In this document: in pieces, positions 48,133-56,983 of the stretch
How the letters are laid out: every line of letters begins with the position of its first letter
Position numbering within the stretch: the first letter of the stretch is position 1
Position numbers and translations under genes: made by a program
Assembly: GCF_000190735.1 (NCBI RefSeq)
Contig: NC_015177.1
Location: 1,240,001 to 1,304,000 of the forward strand
Direction of reading: 5' to 3'
From: Pseudopedobacter saltans DSM 12145
GTDB lineage: Bacteria; Bacteroidota; Bacteroidia; Sphingobacteriales; Sphingobacteriaceae
Length of the DNA: 64,000 nucleotides
Notes under the pieces: model-generated
Seen by the model: only the letters and a program-made list of their open reading frames with translations
Database searches by the model: none
What the model was told of the DNA's origin: nothing

Positions 48133-49131
48133 ATGAGGAAACTACATAGATTCTTATGCACTTTTGGGTTCTATCGTAAGTTTATCGCCTGGACAAAGAT
48201 AATTGTCCTTCCGGGATTTAACTCACTTCCTCTATACACCGTTGCTACCTTTTTTTTTCAGGAAATAGGCAAAGAATCTTTGGTGAATAAGGCTTCATCT
48301 CTGGCCTATAATTTCCTGATGGCTGTATTTCCTGCTATAATCTTTTTATTTACGCTGATTCCCTACATTCCAATCAAAAACTTTCAAAATCAGCTGATGG
48401 CCATTATCGCCTTGTTATTGCCAGAAAATGCCTACAAAGCCTTCGAAGACACATTGGAAGATATTGTGAAGAATCAAAATGGAAAATTGCTCTCTATAGG
48501 TTTCTTACTTGCCCTTTTTTTTGCAACAAACGGAATTCACACTTTAATGCAAGCCTTTAACAAATCATCTCTGATAGTCGAAACCAGAACCTGGTTAAAA
48601 CAAAGGCTTGTCGCTATGAATTTGACGGTTTTAACAATATTTTCTATCATTTTAGGCGTTTCCATTACTGTAATTACCGAATTTATTCTAAACACATTCC
48701 GGGAAGAACTAAATTTTGAGAACAATAAATTCTGGATATTTCTTATCACAATAGGTCGCTGGATAATAATTGTTTGTGTTTACTTTTTTACCACTTCCCT
48801 ACTTTACAGATACGGGCCGGCCAATGCAAAAAAATGGAAATTATTTAGTCCCGGTGCATGGTTGGCTACGGTATTAGCTATCCTCACAACCTTAGGTTTT
48901 ACATTCTTCATAAACAATTTTGGTGCTTATAATAAATTATACGGATCTATCGGAACCCTGCTTGTGGTGATGATCTGGTTATATCTCAACTCTCTCATAC
49001 TTTTAATTGGGTTCGAATTAAATGCCAGTTTAGAGCTTTCTAAACGCAGTATAAAAATTGTTCGTCCCCGGTTTAACTCCTTTAAAAGCGAAAAAAACGA
49101 TAATTCTGAATCTAAAAATCAGGATTTTTAA
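48133..49131 (+). CDS. YihY/BrkB family membrane protein
   Basis: A 332-residue protein with about six membrane helices. The family motif is KASSLAYNFLMAVFPAIIFLFTLIPYIP (about 53-80 in parts), followed by NGIHTLMQAFN, FFTTSLLYRYGPANAKKWKLFSPGAW and WLYLNSLILLIGFELNASLE. This family was once misnamed RNase BN; its members are membrane proteins of uncertain function. It ends the mltG operon. Confidence 0.9.
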   Translation: MRKLHRFLCTFGFYRKFIAWTKIIVLPGFNSLPLYTVATFFFQEIGKESLVNKASSLAYNFLMAVFPAIIFLFTLIPYIPIKNFQNQLMAIIALLLPENAYKAFEDTLEDIVKNQNGKLLSIGFLLALFFATNGIHTLMQAFNKSSLIVETRTWLKQRLVAMNLTVLTIFSIILGVSITVITEFILNTFREELNFENNKFWIFLITIGRWIIIVCVYFFTTSLLYRYGPANAKKWKLFSPGAWLATVLAILTTLGFTFFINNFGAYNKLYGSIGTLLVVMIWLYLNSLILLIGFELNASLELSKRSIKIVRPRFNSFKSEKNDNSESKNQDF

Positions 49132-49180
49132 AAATATCCGACTGTTTATTAGTTCGTTAGGTTTCCTGCCCGATTTTGTA

Positions 49181-49211
49181 TTTGCAGATTAAGTCAATAT
49201 TTGTACTTTTG
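49181..49211 (+). promoter_or_regulatory. tRNA-Ser promoter (TTTG-N19-TACTTTTG)
   Basis: TTTG (49181-49184), exactly 19 bp, then TACTTTTG (49204-49211), ending 4 bp before the mature tRNA start. This is the best match to the Bacteroidota consensus in the window. Confidence 0.75.
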
Positions 49212-49215
49212 TGGC

Positions 49216-49300
49216 GGAGAAATGGCAGAGCGGTCGAATGCGGCGGTCTTGAAAACCGTTGACTGTAACAGGTCCGGGGGTTCGAATCCCTCTTTCTCCG
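49216..49300 (+). tRNA. tRNA-Ser (UGA anticodon)
   Basis: An 85-base tRNA with a 7-bp acceptor stem (GGAGAAA with TTTCTCC), discriminator G, and a long variable arm typical of class II serine tRNA. The T loop reads GGTTCGAATCC. The anticodon loop CTTGAAA gives anticodon TGA (49250-49252), which reads UCA/UCG-type serine codons. The CCA end is not encoded (the sequence continues CAC). Confidence 0.96.
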
Positions 49301-49303
49301 CAC

Positions 49304-49333
49304 AAAAAAGCGCTGATATACAGCGCTTTTTTT
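49304..49333 (+). terminator. Terminator after tRNA-Ser
   Basis: A 12-bp stem (AAAAAAGCGCTG/CAGCGCTTTTTT) with a 5-base loop and a T7 run. The following stretch to 49774 holds no convincing gene; only a 32-codon ORF (49629-49727) is noted. Confidence 0.9.
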
Positions 49334-49774
49334 GTTTATAAGGAGGCTAATCTGAACCTGACACTTGCTTTTACGTATCATGCACAAAAGAGTCATTATG
49401 AAAATAAGTGGTTCTAATGAGAGAAAATAGAGTACTGCAGATCTTTTTATAAGAATGAACCCCTTTATACTTTTCCAAAAAAGCCTTTTCCAATCGCTTT
49501 TCTTACAGATATAGAGAGCATATTTAAATCCCCACAAACTTAACAGATCTTTAATCAGAAGAATACATATGCTTGTTACCTTTATTACAGAGAATGACAA
49601 GTATTAATGGTATAATAACATTTGAGTTATGAAAACAATTTCCTATTTTTTCCAAAGGGTTTTCTTGCGACTGTTTCTGGCACAATTCAGTTCGTTTTTT
49701 TCTCCTCTTAGATTCCATAAAAATTGATGAATTGGAGAGCGGATGTTAGATCGCCTGAAAATTAAATGCTATAA

Positions 49775-51109
49775 ATGATATTAACCAAAGACGCCTTTGG
49801 CGAAGATTTTATATGGGGCGTTTCTACTGCTGCTTATCAAATTGAGGGGGCTCACAATAGCCATGGCAAAGGACCGTCCATTTGGGACGTTTTTGTAGAG
49901 AAGAAAAATAAAATATTTCAAAACCATACTGGTGACATCGCTTGTGATTTCTACAATCATTATATCCATGATTTGGAGTTGATGCACAGTTTAAATATTC
50001 TTAATTACAGATTTTCTATTTCCTGGAGTCGAATACTTCCCGATGGCACAGGAAAAGTAAATCAGCTGGGTATTGATTTCTACAATAGACTTATCGATCT
50101 TTCGCTGGAATTGGAAATTACCCCCTGGATTACTTTATATCATTGGGATCTCCCCCATGCTCTTGAAAAGAAAGGCGGATGGAGGAACCGGGATATTAAA
50201 GAATGGTTTGGAGACTATGTAACCATTTGTGTCAAACATTTCGGCAATCGGGTTAAAAATTGGATCGTATTAAACGAACCTACGGTATTTACAGCAGCTG
50301 GCTATTTTTTTGGTATACATGCTCCGGGAAAAAAAGGCTTGGGCAACTTTTTATCTGCCGTCCATCATGCTTCTCTGGCTCAGGCTCATGGAGCAAGAAT
50401 TATCAAATCTATACAAAATGACAGTGTTGTTGGAACAACGTTCTCATGCTCTCATATAGAACCTTTTACAAACAGAGATAAAGATATCGTCGCAGCGAAG
50501 AAAGCTGACGCATTATTTAACCGACTTTTTATCGAGCCATTACTCGGACTGGGATACCCAACAGACGATGTCAAAATCCTTAATCGTATTGAAAAATACA
50601 TGCAACAAAATGATGAAAATGAATTAAAATTCAACATGGATTTCATTGGTATTCAAAACTATACTCGTGAAATTATACGTCATGCTACCTTTGTACCGTT
50701 TTTACGGGCAAAAATAGTAAGTGCAGAAAAGCGTAAAGTAGAAATGACAGCCATGAAATGGGAAGTTTACCCTGAGTCTATTTACCACATTCTGAAAAAA
50801 TTCAATGCTTATTCCAATATTCCTCCGCTGATTATCACTGAAAATGGCGCTGCTTTTCCAGACCGACTCGAGAACAATCAGGTGGATGACCCGAAAAGAG
50901 TTCAATATTTACAGGATATCCTCAAGCAGGTATTTCGGGCCAAACAAGAAGGGGTAAATGTAAACGGATACTTTGTATGGACTTTTCTGGATAATTTCGA
51001 ATGGGCTGAGGGATACCACCCGAGATTCGGATTAGTGTATGTGGATTTCCAGAATCAGCAACGTATCGTAAAATCGTCGGGGCATTGGTATGCCGATTTC
51101 CTAAAATAA
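49775..51109 (+). CDS. Glycoside hydrolase family 1 beta-glucosidase
   Basis: A 444-residue GH1 enzyme without a signal peptide, so it is cytoplasmic. The N-terminal FIWGVSTAAYQIEGA (about 12-26) is the family signature. The acid/base is E168 in VLNEPT and the nucleophile is E356 in IITENG. The C-terminal ...YFVWTFLDNFEWAEGYHPRFGLVYVDF block (about 391-417 in parts) shapes the glucose site. It probably cleaves beta-linked disaccharides after uptake. No transporter lies beside it. Confidence 0.95.
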   Translation: MILTKDAFGEDFIWGVSTAAYQIEGAHNSHGKGPSIWDVFVEKKNKIFQNHTGDIACDFYNHYIHDLELMHSLNILNYRFSISWSRILPDGTGKVNQLGIDFYNRLIDLSLELEITPWITLYHWDLPHALEKKGGWRNRDIKEWFGDYVTICVKHFGNRVKNWIVLNEPTVFTAAGYFFGIHAPGKKGLGNFLSAVHHASLAQAHGARIIKSIQNDSVVGTTFSCSHIEPFTNRDKDIVAAKKADALFNRLFIEPLLGLGYPTDDVKILNRIEKYMQQNDENELKFNMDFIGIQNYTREIIRHATFVPFLRAKIVSAEKRKVEMTAMKWEVYPESIYHILKKFNAYSNIPPLIITENGAAFPDRLENNQVDDPKRVQYLQDILKQVFRAKQEGVNVNGYFVWTFLDNFEWAEGYHPRFGLVYVDFQNQQRIVKSSGHWYADFLK

Positions 51110-51234
51110 ATTTTCTTTTTTAGTACTGGAAAAAAGTTGAATATCCCTTTAACCTTTTTCCATTACCCGAATAAATTCTGCATTTAAAAACAGATTAATC
51201 ATCAATAATAATATGATAAATGTTAAATTGGTGC

Positions 51235-52554
51235 ATGTTAAGAAAATTATGTCTACTAAGTTTAGGATTTATTCTGGTTATTTTTCAGCATCATGCTATA
51301 GCTCAGAATAAAAACAAAAAACAGCGAAAAACAATTATCAGTACTCCAAGATCCGAACTTCTTTATACCGACTATAGCTATATTCCTGAGATAAAAAGCG
51401 TAGAACTATATAATTCGGAAAAGGTGCAGTCCTTCCCTGTCATACATTTGGGGTCAGGAGACGAACTGATTCTTAAATTTGATGACTTAAGAGCTGATAA
51501 CAGAAGCTTTTACTATACTTTGGTGCATTGCGACGCGGAATGGAAGCCCTCTCCTCTTAGTCCTATAGATTATTTCGAAAGTTTTACCGAAGACAGGATT
51601 AACGATTATAAAATTTCTTTTAACACTTTCCAGAAATACATTCATTATGAATTACGAATTCCTAACCAGACAGTTAAACCTAAACTATCCGGAAACTATT
51701 TGCTTAAAGTTTATGAAGATGGCGATCAGGAAAGACTTCTTTTAACAAAGCGTTTTTTTATAATTAATCCTAAAGTAAGGGTAAATGCTATTATCACACA
51801 ATCTTCTATTGTAAAAGAAAGAGATAAAAGACAGAAGGTTAATTTTGTTATTCAGCATCCGGGTTTCATCGTTCAAAATCCCTATCAGGAAATTAGAGCT
51901 GTTGTTATGCAAAACGAGCGTTTTGACACACAAAAAATGACCAATGTTCCTCTCTTTATAAGAAACGACCAATTGGTTTATGAAGATGTAAAAACCAATG
52001 ATTTTGATGGCGGCAACGAATTTAGACGTTTTGATACCCGCAGTTTAAGATTCAAGTCCCAGACGACGGAAAATATCAATCAGGACTCCCTTTATCATAT
52101 CAAATTATTCGCAGACCCCGTTTGGAATACGCCAACTTATACAAGTCAATTTGATGAAAACGGAAATTTTTATATTATCAATCAGGATGGAAGCAATGAA
52201 AATTACGATGCCGACTATTGCTGGGTTTATTTTACACTACTGTCTACTCCTCCATCCGAAAATGGCAATGCTTATATCGTCGGAAAATTCAATAATTACA
52301 GAAAAGATGAAGCGTCTAAATTAATTTATGATGCGACTAACAAACTATATTACACAAAATTGTTGTTGAAACAAGGCGTTACGGACTATCATTATACCTG
52401 GGCAGATAATAAAGGCAGCATAATTGATGATAATGCTTTCGATGGAGACTTTTACGAAACCGAAAACAGCTATCAAATATTAGTTTATTATAAACAACCA
52501 GGTTCTCGCTATGAAGAATTGATATCTTACACCATGTTAAATTCAAGAAAATAA
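51235..52554 (+). CDS. T9SS plug protein, DUF5103 family
   Basis: A 439-residue secreted protein of the DUF5103 family, identified structurally as the plug of the SprA/Sov translocon in Flavobacterium. The signal peptide is residues 1-24 (from MLRKLCLL, cleavage near AIAQ). The rest is beta-rich with family segments [40 protein letters not shown] and [23 protein letters not shown] (given in parts). I start at ATG 51235; an ATG five codons upstream (51220) is possible. It is expected to close the periplasmic side of the T9SS pore. Confidence 0.87.
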   Translation: MLRKLCLLSLGFILVIFQHHAIAQNKNKKQRKTIISTPRSELLYTDYSYIPEIKSVELYNSEKVQSFPVIHLGSGDELILKFDDLRADNRSFYYTLVHCDAEWKPSPLSPIDYFESFTEDRINDYKISFNTFQKYIHYELRIPNQTVKPKLSGNYLLKVYEDGDQERLLLTKRFFIINPKVRVNAIITQSSIVKERDKRQKVNFVIQHPGFIVQNPYQEIRAVVMQNERFDTQKMTNVPLFIRNDQLVYEDVKTNDFDGGNEFRRFDTRSLRFKSQTTENINQDSLYHIKLFADPVWNTPTYTSQFDENGNFYIINQDGSNENYDADYCWVYFTLLSTPPSENGNAYIVGKFNNYRKDEASKLIYDATNKLYYTKLLLKQGVTDYHYTWADNKGSIIDDNAFDGDFYETENSYQILVYYKQPGSRYEELISYTMLNSRK

Positions 52555-52566
52555 ATATTCAACCGT

Positions 52567-53079
52567 ATGTTAAAGGCAAAAAAAGCAAAGGAATCTCTGG
52601 TAGTTATGAGTGAATTGGTTTTACCAAACGACACGAATATGCTACATAATTTAATGGGAGGTCGTTTATTACACTGGATGGATATTGCCGCTGGAATTTC
52701 TGCACAAAGGCATTGTAATAATATTGCTGTAACTGCTTCTGTAGATAACGTATCTTTTAGAAACCCTGTTAAGCTGGGTGATGTTATTACTATACAGGCC
52801 AAAGTAACCCGCTCTTTTAACACCTCTATGGAAGTCAGGATAACCGTTTATGCAGAAAACATACCTTCGGGTAGTAAAGTAAAATCCAACGAGGCATTTT
52901 ATACCTTCGTGGCCTTAAATGAGAATGGCGTAAAAACAGAAGTTCCTGAACTTATACCGGAAACAGCTGAAGAAATCGCACTTTTTAATACCGCTATGCA
53001 AAGAAGGGAACTCCGTTTAGTACTTGCCGGAAAGCTAAAGCCTTCCGAAGCTTCATCTATAAAATCAATATTCAACTAG
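52567..53079 (+). CDS. Acyl-CoA thioesterase, YciA-like hotdog
   Basis: A 170-residue hotdog-fold protein. The family blocks are LPNDTNMLHNLMGGRLLHWMDI (about 20-41 in parts) with its catalytic N/D region, HCNNIAVTASVDNVSFRNPVKLGD, and NEAFYTFVALNENG. It fits the YciA/ACOT branch, which hydrolyses acyl-CoA in the cytoplasm. It lies 12 bp after the plug gene and 10 bp before the TlpA-like gene, in one operon. Confidence 0.9.
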   Translation: MLKAKKAKESLVVMSELVLPNDTNMLHNLMGGRLLHWMDIAAGISAQRHCNNIAVTASVDNVSFRNPVKLGDVITIQAKVTRSFNTSMEVRITVYAENIPSGSKVKSNEAFYTFVALNENGVKTEVPELIPETAEEIALFNTAMQRRELRLVLAGKLKPSEASSIKSIFN

Positions 53080-53089
53080 GTTTAATGCT

Positions 53090-53656
53090 ATGAAAAAGTT
53101 TTGGAAAAATAATTGGGGATTCATTATTTCAATGTTAGTCATGTTATTTGTTCTTTTTAACATGAAAGCCAGAACCTTTGTCACACAACAATTATTCAGA
53201 ATAGGCTTATTTTCTCCATCATTAGACGAAAAGAAAGTATTTGGACCTATAGACGAAGATATCACATTTGCCAGTACCGACGGGACATTGCTAAAAATGG
53301 GAGATTTAAAAGGAAAGGTTGTCTTTTTAAATTTTTGGGCGACCTGGTGCCCACCATGTATCGCAGAAATGCCTTCTATACAAAAACTATATAATCAGAT
53401 GTCTGATGAGGTTGTGTTTATTTTTGTTGATGTTGACGGCCAATTTGATAAGTCTCAATCTTTTCTAAAAAAACATAACTATAGCATTCCAATTTTTATA
53501 ATGGCCTCTCCCATTCCTAAAACCGTATTCGATAGTTCTTTGCCTACCACACTGGTTATAGATAAAAAGGGAAATGTAGTTTTCAGGCACAGAGGAATGT
53601 CCGACTATAGCGATGAAAAGTTTATATCAAAACTTAAGCATCTTATAAATAATTAG
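53090..53656 (+). CDS. TlpA-like membrane-anchored thiol-disulfide oxidoreductase
   Basis: A 188-residue protein with one N-terminal membrane helix (about 9-26) and a periplasmic thioredoxin domain (about 50-186). The redox motif is WCPPC (C87, C90) in FLNFWATWCPPC, with the cis-Pro loop at LPTTLVID. It likely keeps secreted cysteines reduced or aids cytochrome c or T9SS cargo maturation. The exact partner is unknown. Confidence 0.92.
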   Translation: MKKFWKNNWGFIISMLVMLFVLFNMKARTFVTQQLFRIGLFSPSLDEKKVFGPIDEDITFASTDGTLLKMGDLKGKVVFLNFWATWCPPCIAEMPSIQKLYNQMSDEVVFIFVDVDGQFDKSQSFLKKHNYSIPIFIMASPIPKTVFDSSLPTTLVIDKKGNVVFRHRGMSDYSDEKFISKLKHLINN

Positions 53657-53688
53657 CGGAATTGGATTGAGTCCAGAATATCAATCCC

Positions 53689-53919
53689 CTAAAATGATTT
53701 AAATACAGATTTATAAATCAGCCAGAAAATTAGCAGGACGACCATGATGACAAATAAAAGCCAATATTGCAGCCTTCCCGCTTTTTCATCATTTTTCTCG
53801 GTTACTGCTTCTTTTGCGGGCCCGGGATTTTCTTTATTAGCTTCGTAATCTGTTTCTATAGGATTCGGTGTGTGTTTCTCATTTAATTTATCTAATTCTT
53901 CTCGCTCCTTGTTTTCCAT
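53689..53919 (-). CDS. Small membrane protein, unknown function
   Basis: A 76-residue protein with a charged, Pro/Glu/Lys/Asn-rich N-terminal half and a single C-terminal membrane helix (about 51-71). It has no family I recognise. It lies between two likely small-protein and housekeeping genes and follows the acidic 83-residue protein by 27 bp on the same strand, so they are probably co-expressed. Confidence 0.6.
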   Translation of the reverse strand: MENKEREELDKLNEKHTPNPIETDYEANKENPGPAKEAVTEKNDEKAGRLQYWLLFVIMVVLLIFWLIYKSVFKSF

Positions 53920-53946
53920 AATATAGGTATTTTGTGTACTTATATA

Positions 53947-54198
53947 TTACAAAAATGGTTCCGCTTTATCGTCATCTTTATTATTTATCTCATCGTCGAA
54001 ATCTTCTATATCATCCTCATCTTCGAAAGGTTTGGTATTGTCTTCATCTTTAATATAATCGGCATCGCTTGCAGCCAGTTGCTCGTCATTCTTAGCATTT
54101 CCGTTTACCGTATCAAAGAACTCTTCATCGCCTTCGGGAGTTAAACTATTTTTATCCTTAAACTTTTTAGGATCGTTTGGTCCATTATATCTCTTCAT
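53947..54198 (-). CDS. Small acidic hypothetical protein
   Basis: An 83-residue protein with a basic start (MKRYNGPNDPKKFKDK) and an acidic second half (runs of DEDD, DDEINNKDDD). It is probably disordered and has no membrane segment. It begins 13 bp after the stop of the GNAT-nitrilase gene, in the same operon. The function is unknown. Confidence 0.6.
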   Translation of the reverse strand: MKRYNGPNDPKKFKDKNSLTPEGDEEFFDTVNGNAKNDEQLAASDADYIKDEDNTKPFEDEDDIEDFDDEINNKDDDKAEPFL

Positions 54199-54211
54199 AT
54201 CGGTTAATTTT

Positions 54212-55723
54212 CTATTTCAACAATTTCACCTCATACAAGTCTCTTCTTCTATCTTTCATTGTTTTCACGGTTCCGTATTCATGCAAATCCCTTAAGGCAT
54301 ATAAATCCACGTCGGCAATTAATACCATTTCTGTGTTTGGTGTTGCTTCTGCTTTTATTGCATTGTTGGGGAAGGCAAAATCCGAAGGTGTAAATACCGC
54401 CGATTGGGAATATTGTATATCCATATTGTTTACTCTGGGCAAATTTCCTACAGATCCGGCGATAGCAACATAACATTCGTTTTCAATGGCTCTGGCCTGT
54501 GCACAATAGCGAACACGCATATATCCATTTTGTGTATCGGTCATAAAAGGAACAAATAAAATCTTCATTCCCTGGTCTGCAAGGATTCTGCTCAACTCAG
54601 GAAACTCTACGTCATAACAGATCAATAATCCAACTTTTCCGCAATCTGTATCGAATACTTTTACTTCGCTCCCACCTTCCAATCCGTAATACCGTAGCTC
54701 GTTTGGGGTAATATGAACCTTTTTATAGGAATCTATTTTTCCGCTTCTATGACATAAATAAGAGATGTTGTAGATTTTAGTTCCTTCCACTATGGGCATA
54801 CTCCCCGCAATAATATTTACGTTGTAAGAAACCGCAAATGATAATATTTTTTCCTTAATTTCTTCGGTATGTTCGGCCAGCTTTTTCATCGCTTCGCGTT
54901 CCGGGAGATCATTATAAGGGCTCATTAAAGGTGTATTGAAAAATTCGGGCAGTAAGATAAAATCTGCTCCATAATCACTCACCGCATCTACGAAGAATTC
55001 TATCTGATCGTAAAAGGCTTCCAACGTCGCAAATGTACGCATTTGCCACTGTACCAATCCCAAACGAATGGTTTGCTTTGCCGGTGAAATAGAACGGGCT
55101 TCCGCATCGTAATAAATATTGTTCCATTCCAGTAAAGTCGCATATTCCATAGATTCACTATCATTGGGAAGATAGTTTCTTAATATCTTCTTTACGTGAA
55201 AATCATTAGACAACTGGAATGTTAAAGTTGGATCATAAATTTCTTTTTTTCTTACTTTCTCTATGTATTGCTTGGTGCTTAGTTTATCGGCGTATTTATG
55301 GTAATTAGGAATTCTACCTCCGGCTACTATACTTTTCAGGTTCATTTCCTCACACAGTTCTTTTCTGGCATCATAAAGCCTTCTACCTAACCTTAACTCC
55401 CTATATTTGGGATGGACGAAAACCTCTATACCGTATAATACGTCACCTTCAATATCATGTTTTGTAAACCTTCCGTTATCAATGATACTATAATATTTAT
55501 CGTAAATATTGGTGTTCTTTGAATTTAGTATAATTGCCAAAGCACATGCAACAACATGCCCGTTAAGTTCTACACACAATTGCCCTTCTGGAAATATATC
55601 TATAAGGTCTACTATGTTCTTACGAGTCCAGGTTTCTACTTCCTTGCAATCGTAAGCCTCCTGCATAGATCTCTTTAAATCACTGTAATCCTTTTTAGTA
55701 AGTTGTCTTACTTTAATATCCAT
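54212..55723 (-). CDS. GNAT acetyltransferase fused to a nitrilase-family amidohydrolase
   Basis: A 503-residue two-domain enzyme. The N-terminal GNAT domain (about 1-165) has the acetyl-CoA pocket RELRLGRRLYDAR (108-120). The C-terminal carbon-nitrogen hydrolase domain (about 218-500) keeps the whole nitrilase triad: E260 (ILLPEFF), K335 (YKKVH) and C369 (LLICYDVEFPE). The fusion exists in other bacteria, but the substrate is not established; an amide made by the first domain might be processed by the second. The two small genes downstream are probably on the same transcript. Confidence 0.9.
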   Translation of the reverse strand: MDIKVRQLTKKDYSDLKRSMQEAYDCKEVETWTRKNIVDLIDIFPEGQLCVELNGHVVACALAIILNSKNTNIYDKYYSIIDNGRFTKHDIEGDVLYGIEVFVHPKYRELRLGRRLYDARKELCEEMNLKSIVAGGRIPNYHKYADKLSTKQYIEKVRKKEIYDPTLTFQLSNDFHVKKILRNYLPNDSESMEYATLLEWNNIYYDAEARSISPAKQTIRLGLVQWQMRTFATLEAFYDQIEFFVDAVSDYGADFILLPEFFNTPLMSPYNDLPEREAMKKLAEHTEEIKEKILSFAVSYNVNIIAGSMPIVEGTKIYNISYLCHRSGKIDSYKKVHITPNELRYYGLEGGSEVKVFDTDCGKVGLLICYDVEFPELSRILADQGMKILFVPFMTDTQNGYMRVRYCAQARAIENECYVAIAGSVGNLPRVNNMDIQYSQSAVFTPSDFAFPNNAIKAEATPNTEMVLIADVDLYALRDLHEYGTVKTMKDRRRDLYEVKLLK

Positions 55724-55803
55724 ATCCGTTGTATTTGCATTTTATAATAAATACAACAGAGCGCTTTTTGAAATGTTTTTATAGGTAGATTAGCTTTCGG
55801 AGA

Positions 55804-56898
55804 TCAATGGATTTTTTGAATTACTCTAAAATAAGCATCGGCATATTTTTTCATACCCATATCTGATGGATGCACTCCGTCTATCGTATCATCAACTCCT
55901 AAACCTATAGATTCGGCAGAAACAACATAAACATTATTATCTTTTCCACTGATATTTTCGGCTACGAATTTTCTAAAATTTCTATTTACTCTTTGATATT
56001 CCAGCTGCGAATTATTGTTCAACAAATCTATAGTAGCGTCAGCATGTTCTGTAAATACAATTGGCGTTTTAGGATGTTTGCTTCTCAGGGTTATTAAAGC
56101 ATACATTAAACGCTGGTAAACCTCGTCATCTGAAAAAGCTGTAAGATTAGGCAAACAATCTATAACATATATGGATGCCTCTTCAGCGGCAATTAAATCT
56201 ACCAGTTCCTTCTCTAACCTCCCATTTCCTGAAAAACCAAGATTTACCACAGGAGCGTTTACCTTCCTGCCTAAAAATGCTGTCCAGGCTAAACCAGCTC
56301 GCGAAGCCGACGCACCTTGCGCTATTGAAGTACCATAAACAATGATGGGTTTCGTTGTATTAGGTAATTGAGTCAGCTGTGCATTTTTGTTAAGTCCAAT
56401 TTTAAAATCGGATACCGAATTGTATAAAGGAAAATACAAACGGTATTTGCTGACTTCATTTCCCTTCAATCCGCCAAAAGTGATGGTCATATCGTCCTGT
56501 TTAAAAGATACATATTTCCATTGCACCCAAATCCAGCGCTTATCTTTCGTATAAGCATAAAGATCTACCCCACTAACACCTATCGACGTCATATTTTTTA
56601 GAGATTCTTTACCCTGATATTTATACTTTAAAGCTATGCTATCAGAAGTGGTATGAAAATCCAGATAAATACCAGCCGAATTTTTAGAAAGGTTCCAAAC
56701 TTCCTTTCTTACTTTGTTTTCGTAAGCAGCAGGCAGTCGATCGAAACGATCCTGTAATTGGTTACTCCAAAGCTGCCCCTGTAACTTAATGGATTTATCT
56801 TGCTGAAAATCTATCCAGTTCAACTCTTTGGAATCCTGAGAAAACGATACAAAAGCTAAACAAAGCAAAAACAAACTTGTTAATAATGTCTTTTTCAT
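55804..56898 (-). CDS. Secreted SGNH/GDSL hydrolase
   Basis: A 364-residue exported esterase. After the signal peptide (1-20) comes a beta-sandwich region (about 25-175), then an SGNH hydrolase domain (about 183-362). Block I is YGTSIAQGA (nucleophile S191, GTS in place of GDS), block II is the G-F-S-G-N-G region (about 221-226), and block V is DGVHPSDMG (D340, H343). The layout resembles SGNH enzymes with an N-terminal carbohydrate-binding domain, so it may deacetylate a glycan. It lies 85 bp after GH89 with a hairpin between. Confidence 0.85.
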   Translation of the reverse strand: MKKTLLTSLFLLCLAFVSFSQDSKELNWIDFQQDKSIKLQGQLWSNQLQDRFDRLPAAYENKVRKEVWNLSKNSAGIYLDFHTTSDSIALKYKYQGKESLKNMTSIGVSGVDLYAYTKDKRWIWVQWKYVSFKQDDMTITFGGLKGNEVSKYRLYFPLYNSVSDFKIGLNKNAQLTQLPNTTKPIIVYGTSIAQGASASRAGLAWTAFLGRKVNAPVVNLGFSGNGRLEKELVDLIAAEEASIYVIDCLPNLTAFSDDEVYQRLMYALITLRSKHPKTPIVFTEHADATIDLLNNNSQLEYQRVNRNFRKFVAENISGKDNNVYVVSAESIGLGVDDTIDGVHPSDMGMKKYADAYFRVIQKIH

Positions 56899-56919
56899 AA
56901 ATTTAATTCAGGTAAATAA

Positions 56920-56957
56920 AAAGCTGCCTTAAGAATTATAATCTCACAAGCAGCTTT
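56920..56957 (-). terminator. Putative terminator between GH89 and the SGNH gene
   Basis: An 8-bp stem (AAAGCTGC/GCAGCTTT) with a 22-base loop. On the minus strand it is followed by TTATTTACC. The loop is long, so partial read-through to the SGNH gene is likely. Confidence 0.5.
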
Positions 56958-56983
56958 AATTCCATAAATATAATTAACGCTTT

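Noticed and set aside
49157-49600. 147-codon minus-strand open frame over tRNA-Ser
   Set aside because: It runs across the tRNA gene and its terminator, has no family match and odd composition; it is a chance frame.
53664-53687. GGATTGA/TCAATCC hairpin between the TlpA-like gene and the small membrane protein gene
   Set aside because: It has a 7-bp stem, a 10-base loop and no T tract in either direction; too weak to call a terminator.
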